A DNA stretch of 64,000 bases from a virus: positions 17,364 through 81,363 of IMG/VR virus record IMGVR_UViG_3300035670_000127. One strand, written 5' to 3'. Below are positions 25,067 to 32,780 of the stretch, piece after piece. Positions within the stretch are counted from its first letter, which is position 1; every line of letters starts with the position of its first letter. Position numbers and translations under genes: made by a program. The notes beneath the pieces are model-generated. The model was given only the letters and a program-made list of their open reading frames with translations, was not told the DNA's origin and searched no databases.

Positions 25067-25793
25067 TGTCTATGCACAAGCGTATGACATTTGCACGACG
25101 CCGAATGGAGGTACTACCTTTTGCAAAACAGCGGCACCTTCTAACATAATACCGCAACCCATGGCTTCGGCCAGCTTTATGCCGCAGGTGGCACCAATAA
25201 CACCGCCGCCGGTTCAAATGGCAACCCCACAAGCGGCCACGGCGCCGTGGTGGTGCAGTAATGGGAGGCCACAGAATCCAACTGAAGCGACTATTTGCCA
25301 AAACCCGTCGCTACATGCGTGGGATTCAGCTTACAACCAAGTGTGGAAGACCTTGCCGTCAAGTAGTAGGCCAACGAAGGCGACCTTAGCAGACCGCGAT
25401 AAACATGGCACGGATGTAGCGGCTATCCAATCATGGTATATGTCTGCTATTCAACAAATGCAACAACAACCAGCGACTCCCACTGCTGAGCAACCAGTCG
25501 CATTGAGTAGTGGGGCGGCAACCTTCGATTGGTGCCGGAAAAGACTCAATGAATCTGAAAGAGTCTTATGTCAAGTCGGCACCGATGAATTGGCGAACTT
25601 GGATAGACAATTGCAAGCCGCATTTAATCAAAAAAAAGCGGCTTTAAAAGGGAAGCCGGGCGAACTGGTTAGTCAGCAACGGGAGTGGATAAAGCAAAGG
25701 AACTCGATTGTATCCGCAGGTGTTTCCAACCCACAGGCGGTTCAATTACAACTAAAACAGGCTTACAGCCAACGGCTCAGTGAATTACAATAA
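25017..25793 (+). CDS. Secreted LprI/DUF1311-like protein
   Basis: I choose the ATG at 25017, behind AGAGGACAATACA, because it starts a signal peptide (MKFRLTLATTLTLTAFNVYAQA). Two LprI/DUF1311-like units follow: CSNGRPQNPTEATICQNPSL...WDSAYNQVW, and WCRKRLNESERVLCQVGTDELANLDRQL...SQQREWIKQRNSI. Paired Cys in each fit disulfides. A Pro/Gln-rich linker joins them. LprI-family proteins include lysozyme inhibitors. The next gene encodes the phage lysozyme, so a periplasmic regulator of lysis is a plausible role, not shown. Confidence 0.8.
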   Translation: MKFRLTLATTLTLTAFNVYAQAYDICTTPNGGTTFCKTAAPSNIIPQPMASASFMPQVAPITPPPVQMATPQAATAPWWCSNGRPQNPTEATICQNPSLHAWDSAYNQVWKTLPSSSRPTKATLADRDKHGTDVAAIQSWYMSAIQQMQQQPATPTAEQPVALSSGAATFDWCRKRLNESERVLCQVGTDELANLDRQLQAAFNQKKAALKGKPGELVSQQREWIKQRNSIVSAGVSNPQAVQLQLKQAYSQRLSELQ

Positions 25794-25815
25794 CTTTTAA
25801 AGAAAGGAGGGTGAT

Positions 25816-26472
25816 ATGAATCAAACAACGAACTTACTAATGATTATCATAACCCTCCTTTCTTTATTAATGCTTGATAACGGTGCCGGTGTACTGCAAA
25901 CTTCAGCGGCATCCAAAGAGGTAAAAGCCACTCTCTATCTGACCCAAGTAAATGCCTCCCTTAGCTACCCACAATCTAACTATATCAGCGGACTGGGTTA
26001 TATCGGTGGGGGAGATATGAAGTCGTTATTAGGTAGTTATGAGGGGTATCGTAATTGCAGGTATAGTGATACCAAAGGGATTCCAACGATAGGTATTGGG
26101 TGGAATTTGGAGGCGAACCGTGGGATTACGGGTCGATTAATTGGTGTTAGTATGCCTAATTGCATAAACGACGGGGAGGTCAACACACTGTATGAATATA
26201 GCGTCAACCGCGCTACCGACGAGTTATACGATTACCTCCCATGGGCACGTAATTTACCGGTCGGTGTGAGAGAGGTACTGGTTAGAATGTCGTTCAATAT
26301 GGGGATTGGCAACGATAGCCGCGGCCTCCTTAGTTTTAAGAATACCCTGGCCATGCTGAAAAGAGGTGACTATCGAGGGGCGGCGGAAGGGTTTAGAAAT
26401 TCTCAATGGTGCCGTGATGTCAAATCGCGGCGGTGCAATGAGGAAGCGGATAGAATAGCAAGAGGAGTTTAA
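25816..26472 (+). CDS. GH24 lysozyme with signal-anchor N-terminus (endolysin)
   Basis: The 218-residue enzyme has a T4-type lysozyme active site: E of YEGYRNCRYSD, then D, then T in TKGIPTIGIGWNLE, in usual E-8aa-D-5aa-T order. The C-terminal part (SFNMGIGN...LLSFKNTLAMLKRGDYRGAAEGF) is typical. The N-terminal hydrophobic stretch (LLMIIITLLSLLMLDNGAGVL) lacks a cleavage motif and has weak residues, as in signal-arrest-release endolysins exported by the Sec system. AAAGGAGGGTGAT precedes the ATG. Confidence 0.9.
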   Translation: MNQTTNLLMIIITLLSLLMLDNGAGVLQTSAASKEVKATLYLTQVNASLSYPQSNYISGLGYIGGGDMKSLLGSYEGYRNCRYSDTKGIPTIGIGWNLEANRGITGRLIGVSMPNCINDGEVNTLYEYSVNRATDELYDYLPWARNLPVGVREVLVRMSFNMGIGNDSRGLLSFKNTLAMLKRGDYRGAAEGFRNSQWCRDVKSRRCNEEADRIARGV

Positions 26473-26474
26473 TA

Positions 26475-27380
26475 ATGGAAACCACACAAACTACACAAAC
26501 CACAGACGGTCAACATATTCATGTCCACATTCACCTCTCACCTAATGAGGTGGTATCAATACCAGGAAGCAAGGGCGAGGGTGTGACAGAAACTAAAAAA
26601 GAGACACCGAAGGCAACACATCTTAACTCTCTTTTGACTGTTTTTATCATGGTGTTGCTAACCGCGGTTTTACATAAGTACGGGTTAGTTAATTTGGGTG
26701 ATGTGGGGTTAAATCTCAATGAGTTAAAAGTCGCTTTGAACCCGTTCCCATCGTCCCCATTGCCTCCACCGTTAATGTCGTCACCTCCCACGAATAGCGG
26801 CGGGTTGCAGGCCGTGAATTACAGTCCCGCGGTATTAACAACTCAGCAGTGCATAGCAAGCGGGGTGTCCCTCCAGTTAAGTGGGTACTCAGTTCCCGCT
26901 TCGGATAGCAACATAGCGGGACTACCTAAAGAAGTATGCCACAATGGTTGCATCTATACCGTAGTGGAGAATGAGTCGGGGGTTGGAATTGAGGGAGGTA
27001 AAATGAGATTCGTAGGTCGGTTTATGCCGGTCCCACGGGCTTGCAACGAAGGCAACCTAATTGAAAATAACGGAATGCAAAAGGCGAGTTTGACTATCAT
27101 TCCTTTATTGTATGGATACAAGTCATTGTGGGAATATTTTACGGGCGGCGACCCTGCGAGTGAACCGAGTGGCAAAGCAATACCACACATTCAAATCCCC
27201 TTTGTTGAAAAAAAGATTGAGGAGGCACGGATTAAGGTGGGCGAGTGGGTTAAGGCACTGACTAAATGGATAGTTATCTTTATCGGGGGGGGTGTGATTC
27301 TGATTGGATTATTCACTAATAGATTAAGTAGGTTAATCCTTATTATAACAGGTGTTACTGCGGTATGGTATGTCTATTAG
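26475..27380 (+). CDS. Membrane protein with His-rich N-terminus
   Basis: The 301-residue protein starts polar and His-rich (GQHIHVHIHLSP), then has a membrane segment (LLTVFIMVLLTAVL, near residue 52), a long Pro/Ser-rich external region with four Cys, and two C-terminal segments (WIVIFIGGGVILIGLF and LILIITGVTAVWYVY). The start nearly touches the lysozyme stop, so it belongs to the same unit and ends at a strong terminator. A lysis-related or envelope role is likely from position alone. It does not look like a spanin or holin. Confidence 0.7.
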   Translation: METTQTTQTTDGQHIHVHIHLSPNEVVSIPGSKGEGVTETKKETPKATHLNSLLTVFIMVLLTAVLHKYGLVNLGDVGLNLNELKVALNPFPSSPLPPPLMSSPPTNSGGLQAVNYSPAVLTTQQCIASGVSLQLSGYSVPASDSNIAGLPKEVCHNGCIYTVVENESGVGIEGGKMRFVGRFMPVPRACNEGNLIENNGMQKASLTIIPLLYGYKSLWEYFTGGDPASEPSGKAIPHIQIPFVEKKIEEARIKVGEWVKALTKWIVIFIGGGVILIGLFTNRLSRLILIITGVTAVWYVY

Positions 27381-27386
27381 GGAGAT

Positions 27387-27425
27387 AAAAAAAGCCCCGC
27401 TGTTTTTGAAACAGGGGGCTTTTTT
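27387..27425. terminator. Bidirectional terminator after the par-lysis operon
   Basis: AAAAAAAGCCCC (27387-27398) pairs with GGGGCTTTTTT ending near 27425. It lies between convergent genes. Confidence 0.9.
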
Positions 27426-27436
27426 ATTGGTGGTGA

Positions 27437-27937
27437 TTAGGATTCTTTCCCAAGCCATTGGTCTCTCATTCTTTCATACTTCTTGAACCTTTCGGGTTCA
27501 AACAACCTACATAATTCCATTTCTTCTCCTTTTATCCATGCGAATGGGGCTCTTTCAGCACCATCTCCGAAGTAGTGGCCCAAATTTTTGACCACGAATC
27601 CTTCGTGGTCTTCCAGCGCAACCATATAAACGGTTTCGGCTGGTGCGCCTATCCTTGCCACAACAACTTGTCCGCACCTCACCCCTCCTTTTGGGGTTGC
27701 GGAGTACGGTGTGTATCCGGTTTCCTCGCACACCTTATGGACAAGCTGAATTGCAGGGGTGATGAGTCGATTTAAATCTGCGAAATGAGGGAGTCGTGTT
27801 ATCTTGTCAACCCTTATGATCCTGTCATCTTCATCACAAATGAGTCTCTCGAACCCGCGATGACGGTAAGAGAGTTCTACTGCATGGGTTTCCGTTTTTT
27901 CAAACGAAAATAAATCTGAAAAGCTGTCTAAAAACAT
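27437..27937 (-). CDS. Hypothetical protein (166 aa)
   Basis: I do not recognise this protein. It is charged and soluble, with segments such as HRGFERLICDEDDRIIRVDKITRLPHFADL, KGGVRCGQVVVARIGAPAETVYMVAL and FEPERFKKYERMRDQW. AGAGGAAACGACC precedes the ATG. It is the last of three small minus-strand genes, each preceded by a related hairpin. Confidence 0.6.
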   Translation of the reverse strand: MFLDSFSDLFSFEKTETHAVELSYRHRGFERLICDEDDRIIRVDKITRLPHFADLNRLITPAIQLVHKVCEETGYTPYSATPKGGVRCGQVVVARIGAPAETVYMVALEDHEGFVVKNLGHYFGDGAERAPFAWIKGEEMELCRLFEPERFKKYERMRDQWLGKES

Positions 27938-28016
27938 GGTCGTTTCCTCTTTATTTTATTGGCGATAGTTAGGTTAGAAAATCACGTCCTCTTTTGGGGT
28001 TTGTTAAATTGGTTAG

Positions 28017-28066
28017 TGTTACTCTAAAATCACCCTGTGCCGGTCCCACGGAGTGACTTTAGACTA
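28017..28066. repeat. Intergenic hairpin repeat, copy 1 (degenerate)
   Basis: TTACTCTAAAATCAC and GTGACTTTAGA flank a G/C-rich loop. The same words form a perfect stem at 28333-28374. Confidence 0.6.
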
Positions 28067-28070
28067 GCGG

Positions 28071-28310
28071 CTAATCACCGTTAGAAAACAGCACCGTATC
28101 TGCCGCGTAATACCTCCCTTTGTCGTGCCAAAACGCGGTGATTCTATCCATTCCTTCGCAAAATCCGAAGGATGCAATGACCGTTTGGCCATTCGTTAAT
28201 TCCACCTCTCGCTTAAAGAACTTCGGCGGGAGTGCGTTTAAAAAGGAATCAAACTCCTCCTCTGTTACCTCTACAATCTTTCCTTCTTGAATCTCTTTCC
28301 AGTTAATCAT
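28071..28310 (-). CDS. Small hypothetical protein (79 aa)
   Basis: I do not recognise this protein. It has an acidic helix (EVTEEEFDSFLNAL) and strands (REVELTNGQTVIASFGF, RYYAADTVLF). GAGGACTACAGT precedes the ATG. It lies between two copies of the hairpin repeat. Confidence 0.6.
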   Translation of the reverse strand: MINWKEIQEGKIVEVTEEEFDSFLNALPPKFFKREVELTNGQTVIASFGFCEGMDRITAFWHDKGRYYAADTVLFSNGD

Positions 28311-28332
28311 ACTGTAGTCCTCGTTTATTGGT

Positions 28333-28374
28333 GTTACTCTAAAGTCACCTCTAACCGAGTGACTTTAGAGTAAC
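28333..28374. repeat. Intergenic hairpin repeat, copy 2 (perfect)
   Basis: GTTACTCTAAAGTCAC (28333-28348) pairs perfectly over 16 bp with GTGACTTTAGAGTAAC (28359-28374). Copies 1 and 3 are related. No T-tract follows on either strand. Confidence 0.8.
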
Positions 28375-28379
28375 GGCTA

Positions 28380-28775
28380 TTACCGAGATGCCATGCAAGC
28401 CGCATCCGAGTTCCTGTGAGCTTTTCTTATGAGACCCATCGTTTTGGAATTTTTTGGGAGTGGTGATAAAACGAAGTTGCCTTCGTGCGTCATCACCTCC
28501 AATACCTCCTTCTCTTTCACCGTCTTTGTAATCCCGTTGCCTTCGTAATAGGTTTGCCAAGTCACTCGGCAACCTTCATAGGTATCCCCAGATACAAACC
28601 CAAACCCACATTCACCCGACAAGATAATCCATGCCACCGTTCTGGCGGTTTTTTCAGATACGGTGACTCCTTGTTTTCTTGATTCTCTCAAGATACTTCT
28701 AACGTAAACTTGAGTTGCTTCCTTAGAGTAAGAGGCGGATTGTTCTGCTAATGTTTCTGCTAGTGAGTATTTCAT
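28380..28775 (-). CDS. Hypothetical protein (131 aa)
   Basis: I start it at the internal ATG 28775, behind AAGGTGTTAC; the frame is open for 14 more codons upstream. It is helical (SLAETLAEQSASYSKEATQVYVRSILRESRKQG) then strand-rich (VAWIILSGECGFGFVSG), with three Cys. The family is unknown. Downstream hairpin copy 2 follows its stop by 6 bp. Confidence 0.55.
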   Translation of the reverse strand: MKYSLAETLAEQSASYSKEATQVYVRSILRESRKQGVTVSEKTARTVAWIILSGECGFGFVSGDTYEGCRVTWQTYYEGNGITKTVKEKEVLEVMTHEGNFVLSPLPKNSKTMGLIRKAHRNSDAACMASR

Positions 28776-28837
28776 GTAACACCTTGTTAATTTTTGAGGT
28801 AGCTGCCTCGTCAGCACCGGGAGTCAATTCTCGGTGG

Positions 28838-28858
28838 ACTCCCCAAACATCGGGGAGT
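28838..28858. other. GC-rich hairpin in the activator/accessory gap
   Basis: ACTCCCC (28838-28844) pairs with GGGGAGT (28852-28858), upstream of the 131-aa gene. A CGGCTA word follows it, as it does the hairpin repeats. From here to 29330 I see no gene. Confidence 0.5.
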
Positions 28859-29112
28859 TTCGGCTATTTATTTTGGGATGCAAGTTGAATTGCATCCGCT
28901 GGACTAACCCTATACCATTTGTTTGGGAAGTGTACCCACATCGGGGAATCCAATACTATTGCTACGAAGCGACTTAAAACAGCACAAATTCCATTCTCTC
29001 GGTTTATAAATCCTTATGCAGTCTCGCGACTCTATATCCATACACTTTACGCTTAACCGTGTCTCATCCGCGCTTCGCTGGCAATTGATAATTTTTTAGA
29101 TTGTTACTTCAG

Positions 29113-29155
29113 TGTTACTCTAAAATCACCTCTAAACGAGATGATTTCGTGGTTA
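29113..29155. repeat. Intergenic hairpin repeat, copy 3 (degenerate)
   Basis: GTTACTCTAAAATCACCTCTAAACGAG shares the left arm and loop of copy 2, but the right arm is degraded. It lies 340 bp upstream of the 131-aa gene. Confidence 0.55.
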
Positions 29156-29338
29156 TTCGTTTGTAGTTACTTCGCTATCCATATAATAAGTCCATCCCTA
29201 AATTTTTCAATACACTTTACTTTAAATATTTTCTATACTAAAGTTTTCGTGTTATACTTTTTATTATTCAAGTATTGTGCCACACGCCAAAAGCTAATGA
29301 AAATGCGCCTGTAGCGAATGTGGCGGTTTTCACTTTTA

Positions 29339-29484
29339 TGACATTTTGTCAGCCTGTATTAGCATACTAATCGTGGGTCGGCGCATAAATAAAGGGTTTG
29401 CGGTATATTTGGCTGTTATGGCATTTTGTCACCTAGTCCAAGAAAGTTAATGGTGACGCGGGTTTTGATTATGACAAAATGTCA
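29339..29484. promoter_or_regulatory. Three palindromic operator-like sites upstream of the activator
   Basis: TGACATTTTGTCA (29339-29351), TGGCATTTTGTCA (29419-29431) and TGACAAAATGTCA (29472-29484) are 13-bp palindromes of form TGACA-N3-TGTCA. They lie 95-240 bp before the activator ATG, where enhancer-type activator sites are expected. Autoregulation is the simplest reading. Confidence 0.75.
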
Positions 29485-29510
29485 AAGCGATATTTTATAA
29501 GTAAAGTGTA

Positions 29511-29538
29511 TTGAAAAATATCAGATTGGCACTATATT
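29511..29538 (+). promoter_or_regulatory. Candidate promoter of the activator gene
   Basis: TTGAAA (29511-29516), a 16-bp spacer and TATATT (29533-29538). TTGGCAC (29526-29532) also matches the -24 box of sigma54 promoters, but the expected -12 GC is TATA here, so sigma70 is the better fit. Confidence 0.5.
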
Positions 29539-29579
29539 ATAATCAATAAAATAATTCACATAAGCGCGGGTGTACACGC

Positions 29580-30938
29580 ATGAAAAAAGTAGCTAAGGTG
29601 CTGATTGTATCACCAAATCATCAGTTGTCATTACACATCGGGGGTGTGGTAAAAAGGTGTGGTTATAGCGCACGGGTTATCTCGTCCGCTTTTGATATGA
29701 ATGAATTGGATGAATACCAATTCGTTCTGGTTGACGAAGAATTTGTAGAGTTTGCAAGTGAGGGTTGGATTATCCTTTGCCGACAAGAAACCGCTGATTA
29801 TCACCGTCAAAACGGCCTTATTCCTATCGTTAAGCCGTGCCTGCCCCATGATATTTACCGGTGCTTAGGGGTGTCCCCACCTAGCTTGTTAGTGGGCAGT
29901 TCCGAAGCGATGGTGTTGCTTCGGAAAATGGTTAGCAGACTTGCACCCCACGGGTTGCCTATTTACATTCATGGTGAGACGGGCGTGGGTAAAGAAGTGG
30001 TTGCAATGGAATTGCACAACCTGTCAGGCCGTCAGGGGGAGTTGGTCGTGGTCAATTGCGCCGGCTTTAGCAATGAGCTGTTAGCAAGCGAGTTGTTTGG
30101 ACATGAAAAAGGCTCTTTCACGGGCGCGGATAAGGAGAAGAAGGGGTTATTTGAACTGGCGCACGGCGGAACTATCTTTTTAGATGAGATAGGTGATATG
30201 CCTCTCCAGTGCCAGGCGAAGTTATTGAGGGTTTTGGAAAATGGTACTTTCATGCGGGTGGGAGGGACTAAACAACTTTCCTCCAATGCCCGCGTGGTGT
30301 GCGCAACCCATTACTCGCTTCCTCAATTGGTTAAGGAGAAGCAATTTAGGGGTGACTTATACCAACGGTTAAACGGCTTTACGATTAACATACCACCTCT
30401 TAGGGAACGGCTAGGTGACGTGCCCGGACTGGTTCAGTCATTCCTGCCGGGCGTCGGCTTTACTGGGGAGGCAATGCAATACATGCAATCGCTTCGCTGG
30501 CCGGGCAATGTCAGGGAACTGAAACAGGTCTGCCAACGGATTGAGATTTTTAGGGATGGGGAGGTGACTAAGGGTGTGGTCAAGATGGTCACCGACATTG
30601 ACATCGTGGTTAATGATGCACTCCCACTACCTGAGTCCAAAGGAGGGGATCATCAAGAGATTATCGGTGCGTTAGCTAACCTCACTGCGACGCTATCTAG
30701 TATGCAAGCCGGCGGGGCAGTCAAGACAGTGGTGGCAGTTGAAAAAGAAGAGAGGTCGGTTAATAATGGTGTGGTGTTGAGATTTAACGGTGTACCCACT
30801 CGAAACGACGTAATGAGGGCTTACTTCAAGGAGGTTTACGACCTTTGCGGGGGTAACATGAAACGAGTGGCAGAGGCAATGGGTATCTCTCGCACCACGT
30901 TGTACACAATGAGAAGCGAGTTAGAGTTAGAGGAATAA
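29580..30938 (+). CDS. Sigma54-dependent enhancer-binding activator (NtrC-like)
   Basis: The 452-residue protein has a receiver-like N-terminus (KVLIVSPNHQ..., residues 1-95, with VLVDEEF and IVKPC but few acidic-pocket residues). An AAA+ domain follows: Walker A GETGVGKE, GSFTGA (the sigma54-contact loop, normally GAFTGA), Walker B GGTIFLDEIGDM, and RLRWPGNVRELK-type sensor. The C-terminus is a Fis-type helix-turn-helix (CGGNMKRVAEAMGISRTTLYTM). Such proteins open promoters bound by sigma54 RNA polymerase. Finding one in a phage is unusual. Its likely operators are the palindromes upstream. Confidence 0.93.
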   Translation: MKKVAKVLIVSPNHQLSLHIGGVVKRCGYSARVISSAFDMNELDEYQFVLVDEEFVEFASEGWIILCRQETADYHRQNGLIPIVKPCLPHDIYRCLGVSPPSLLVGSSEAMVLLRKMVSRLAPHGLPIYIHGETGVGKEVVAMELHNLSGRQGELVVVNCAGFSNELLASELFGHEKGSFTGADKEKKGLFELAHGGTIFLDEIGDMPLQCQAKLLRVLENGTFMRVGGTKQLSSNARVVCATHYSLPQLVKEKQFRGDLYQRLNGFTINIPPLRERLGDVPGLVQSFLPGVGFTGEAMQYMQSLRWPGNVRELKQVCQRIEIFRDGEVTKGVVKMVTDIDIVVNDALPLPESKGGDHQEIIGALANLTATLSSMQAGGAVKTVVAVEKEERSVNNGVVLRFNGVPTRNDVMRAYFKEVYDLCGGNMKRVAEAMGISRTTLYTMRSELELEE

Positions 30939-30942
30939 AGGT

Positions 30943-31452
30943 ATGACTACCACAGAAAGAAGTAAGGGATTGATAGAAAGGGAGATGTTGAAGTTCCTTA
31001 GAAAACATCCACAGGCCGAGCTATTTTCAAGGGAGGCTATACTGGGTGAAGTTTTCACAAAAGGGGAATCTAACCTGTTAACACGGGTGCTAAAAAAGCA
31101 TGGGTTCTATCCAATCAATTCACCGCAAGGGAGGCTTTGGAGCCGCAAGCCGCGTGGTGAAAAGTGGATTAACCCAAGGAGGGCGGTTTTAGAGGCGGTA
31201 TTGGATTTATATCTAAGAAGCGAGAACCCAGAGGAGGTCACGACTCAAGAGTTCCTAACCCGCTTTTTACCCGATGCCGTGGCAACCCGGATGTCTGATA
31301 AACACCTCCTTGCAAGGATTTTGGAGAGTAAGGGATGGGCTAGGAAAAGTGAGGCTATGCCGCTTCTGAGAGGCACTCGAACGGCAATGGCTAGGGTGTG
31401 GATTAAACCTAAACCAAGACCCAAAAGACAGGAGGTTAAACCAGTAGAATAA
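30943..31452 (+). CDS. Hypothetical basic protein, possible winged-helix pair
   Basis: The 169-residue protein has two similar helical blocks: IEREMLKFLRKHPQ...ILGEVFTKGESNLLTRVLKKHGFYP and VLEAVLDLYLRSEN...MSDKHLLARILESKGWARK. Each ends near an aromatic/basic turn. The tail is Lys/Pro-rich. The internal repeat suggests two DNA-binding modules. It begins 4 bp after the activator gene, so co-expression is likely. The family is unrecognised. Confidence 0.6.
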   Translation: MTTTERSKGLIEREMLKFLRKHPQAELFSREAILGEVFTKGESNLLTRVLKKHGFYPINSPQGRLWSRKPRGEKWINPRRAVLEAVLDLYLRSENPEEVTTQEFLTRFLPDAVATRMSDKHLLARILESKGWARKSEAMPLLRGTRTAMARVWIKPKPRPKRQEVKPVE

Positions 31453-31458
31453 GTGAGA

Positions 31459-31488
31459 GGCCGTCAGCTAAATTGACGGCCATTTTTT
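31459..31488 (+). terminator. Intrinsic terminator of the activator operon
   Basis: GGCCGTCA (31459-31466) pairs with TGACGGCC (31474-31481), followed by a T6 tract. It also touches the stop of the convergent head gene. Confidence 0.88.
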
Positions 31489-32338
31489 ATTGCCCAGAGG
31501 CGGTGGCAAAATCGGCTTTGACAGTGGGTTGTATATAAGCTGGTAGGGTACTCACTCTGCTTTGTATTGCCTCGTTTGCTACTTGAGTGCCTCCCAGTCC
31601 CTTCGCATAGTTGAACCCAGGGGAAGTGCCGACTGGAATAGATTCTGTTTTGCCAGTGTGGGGATTGGTATGGGTATAAGTGTCCTTCATACTCACTTGT
31701 TTAGTCTCCCCATTTTTCCCCTTGTAGGTCATCTTATCGTTATCCGGGTCGAATGGGGTTAAGCCGTGCCTTTCCATTTGAGAGACTGAAAAACTCCTTA
31801 ATTCGCAACGGCAACGGTGGTGAAAAGGCGGACCCCCGCGACTACCCCATTGCTGAATAGTCATACTCACACCTCCCATCATTGCACAATTGCCACATGT
31901 CCTTGCGCCGCCAGCCGTCATTAGGCTGGCATAAGGGCGAGTGTCAGCCGTCTCCCGCATACGTTGCATAATCCCTGCATTTAACGCGGTGTGTAAATTC
32001 GTCTCATAAACCACCTCTGCGCGGCGTGCGATTCCCTCGCGGGGTTGGAATCCAGTTTTCTCTGCAATGGCCTTAAAATCGCGTTTAAAGTCGGCTAACG
32101 TGCCTCCGTTAGTCAACACGTTGTTTAGACTTTCGTGTACTTGTGTAATCGCGTCGGCACGTACCATTCCGGTTACATAAAAAGTTGTTTCTTGCAAGGC
32201 CGCTGCTACCTGCCCACGCATTTCAACTGGAATATCTAGTTTATTATTCAGTGTGTCAATCGCCTCGGTAAACTGCACCGTTTGCCAATCAAAATTACTG
32301 CCAGTGGATTGGGTTAAATTAGTTTCGTTAGGGTTCAT
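31487..32338 (-). CDS. Mu gpF/SPP1 gp7-like minor head protein
   Basis: The 283-residue protein carries the head-morphogenesis signature: Cys pair RTCGNCAMMGGV, then a GPPFHHRCRCELR motif (residues about 145-180), as in phage Mu gpF and SPP1 gp7. The N-terminal helical region holds FDWQTVQFTEAIDTLNNKL. These minor head proteins are ejected or bind the portal during assembly. The gene follows the portal gene on the same strand, with the repeat region between. Confidence 0.88.
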   Translation of the reverse strand: MNPNETNLTQSTGSNFDWQTVQFTEAIDTLNNKLDIPVEMRGQVAAALQETTFYVTGMVRADAITQVHESLNNVLTNGGTLADFKRDFKAIAEKTGFQPREGIARRAEVVYETNLHTALNAGIMQRMRETADTRPYASLMTAGGARTCGNCAMMGGVSMTIQQWGSRGGPPFHHRCRCELRSFSVSQMERHGLTPFDPDNDKMTYKGKNGETKQVSMKDTYTHTNPHTGKTESIPVGTSPGFNYAKGLGGTQVANEAIQSRVSTLPAYIQPTVKADFATASGQ

Positions 32339-32399
32339 TTAAGTCACCTAGAGGGTTTGGTTAATTGATTGCTTGTCTTTGGGTAGAATACCCCTTTAG

Positions 32400-32780
32400 A
32401 AAATCTGTATAGACTGTATGCAGTCGGTTAATCGAACCCCATACACGGAACCCTGCATATCTACAAGCCCCTATCCGTGCGGGTTTCCACCGTATAGGGT
32501 TCGATAATGGAGTGCATACGGTCCTATACAAATTCACTTTTGTATTGGCCAACCCCATACTGGCAGTTTCATAAGAAACCTAGCAACGGCGCGGTGTTTA
32601 GTTAAATTAACCTCGCTGTCAGTGCGTATAGGGTTGTATGCCGTAGTGGGTCTGTATAGACTGAAAACAGGATTTTACCGAATCCTAGAGTGCCCTGTTT
32701 ATGCGGGTCTAGGGGATTCGATAATTGCGTTTAAAGACCCTATTTTTACCAAACCCTATACAAGTCTATACAGTCTATAC
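32400..32780. repeat. TGTATAGACTGTATAG repeat region, copy C (diverged)
   Basis: Between the portal and minor head genes lie words shared with the elements at 12.8 and 49.8 kb: CTGTATAGACTGTATGC (near 32407), GTATAGGGTTCGATAATGG, TGTATAGACTGAAAAC (near 32650), and CTATACAAGTCTATACAGTC near 32757-32778. The long inverted repeat is degraded here. No gene is supported in this 436-bp gap. Confidence 0.65.

Noticed and set aside
29526-29543. Sigma54 promoter for the activator gene
   Set aside because: TTGGCAC matches the -24 box but the -12 position lacks GC; a sigma70 pair fits better.
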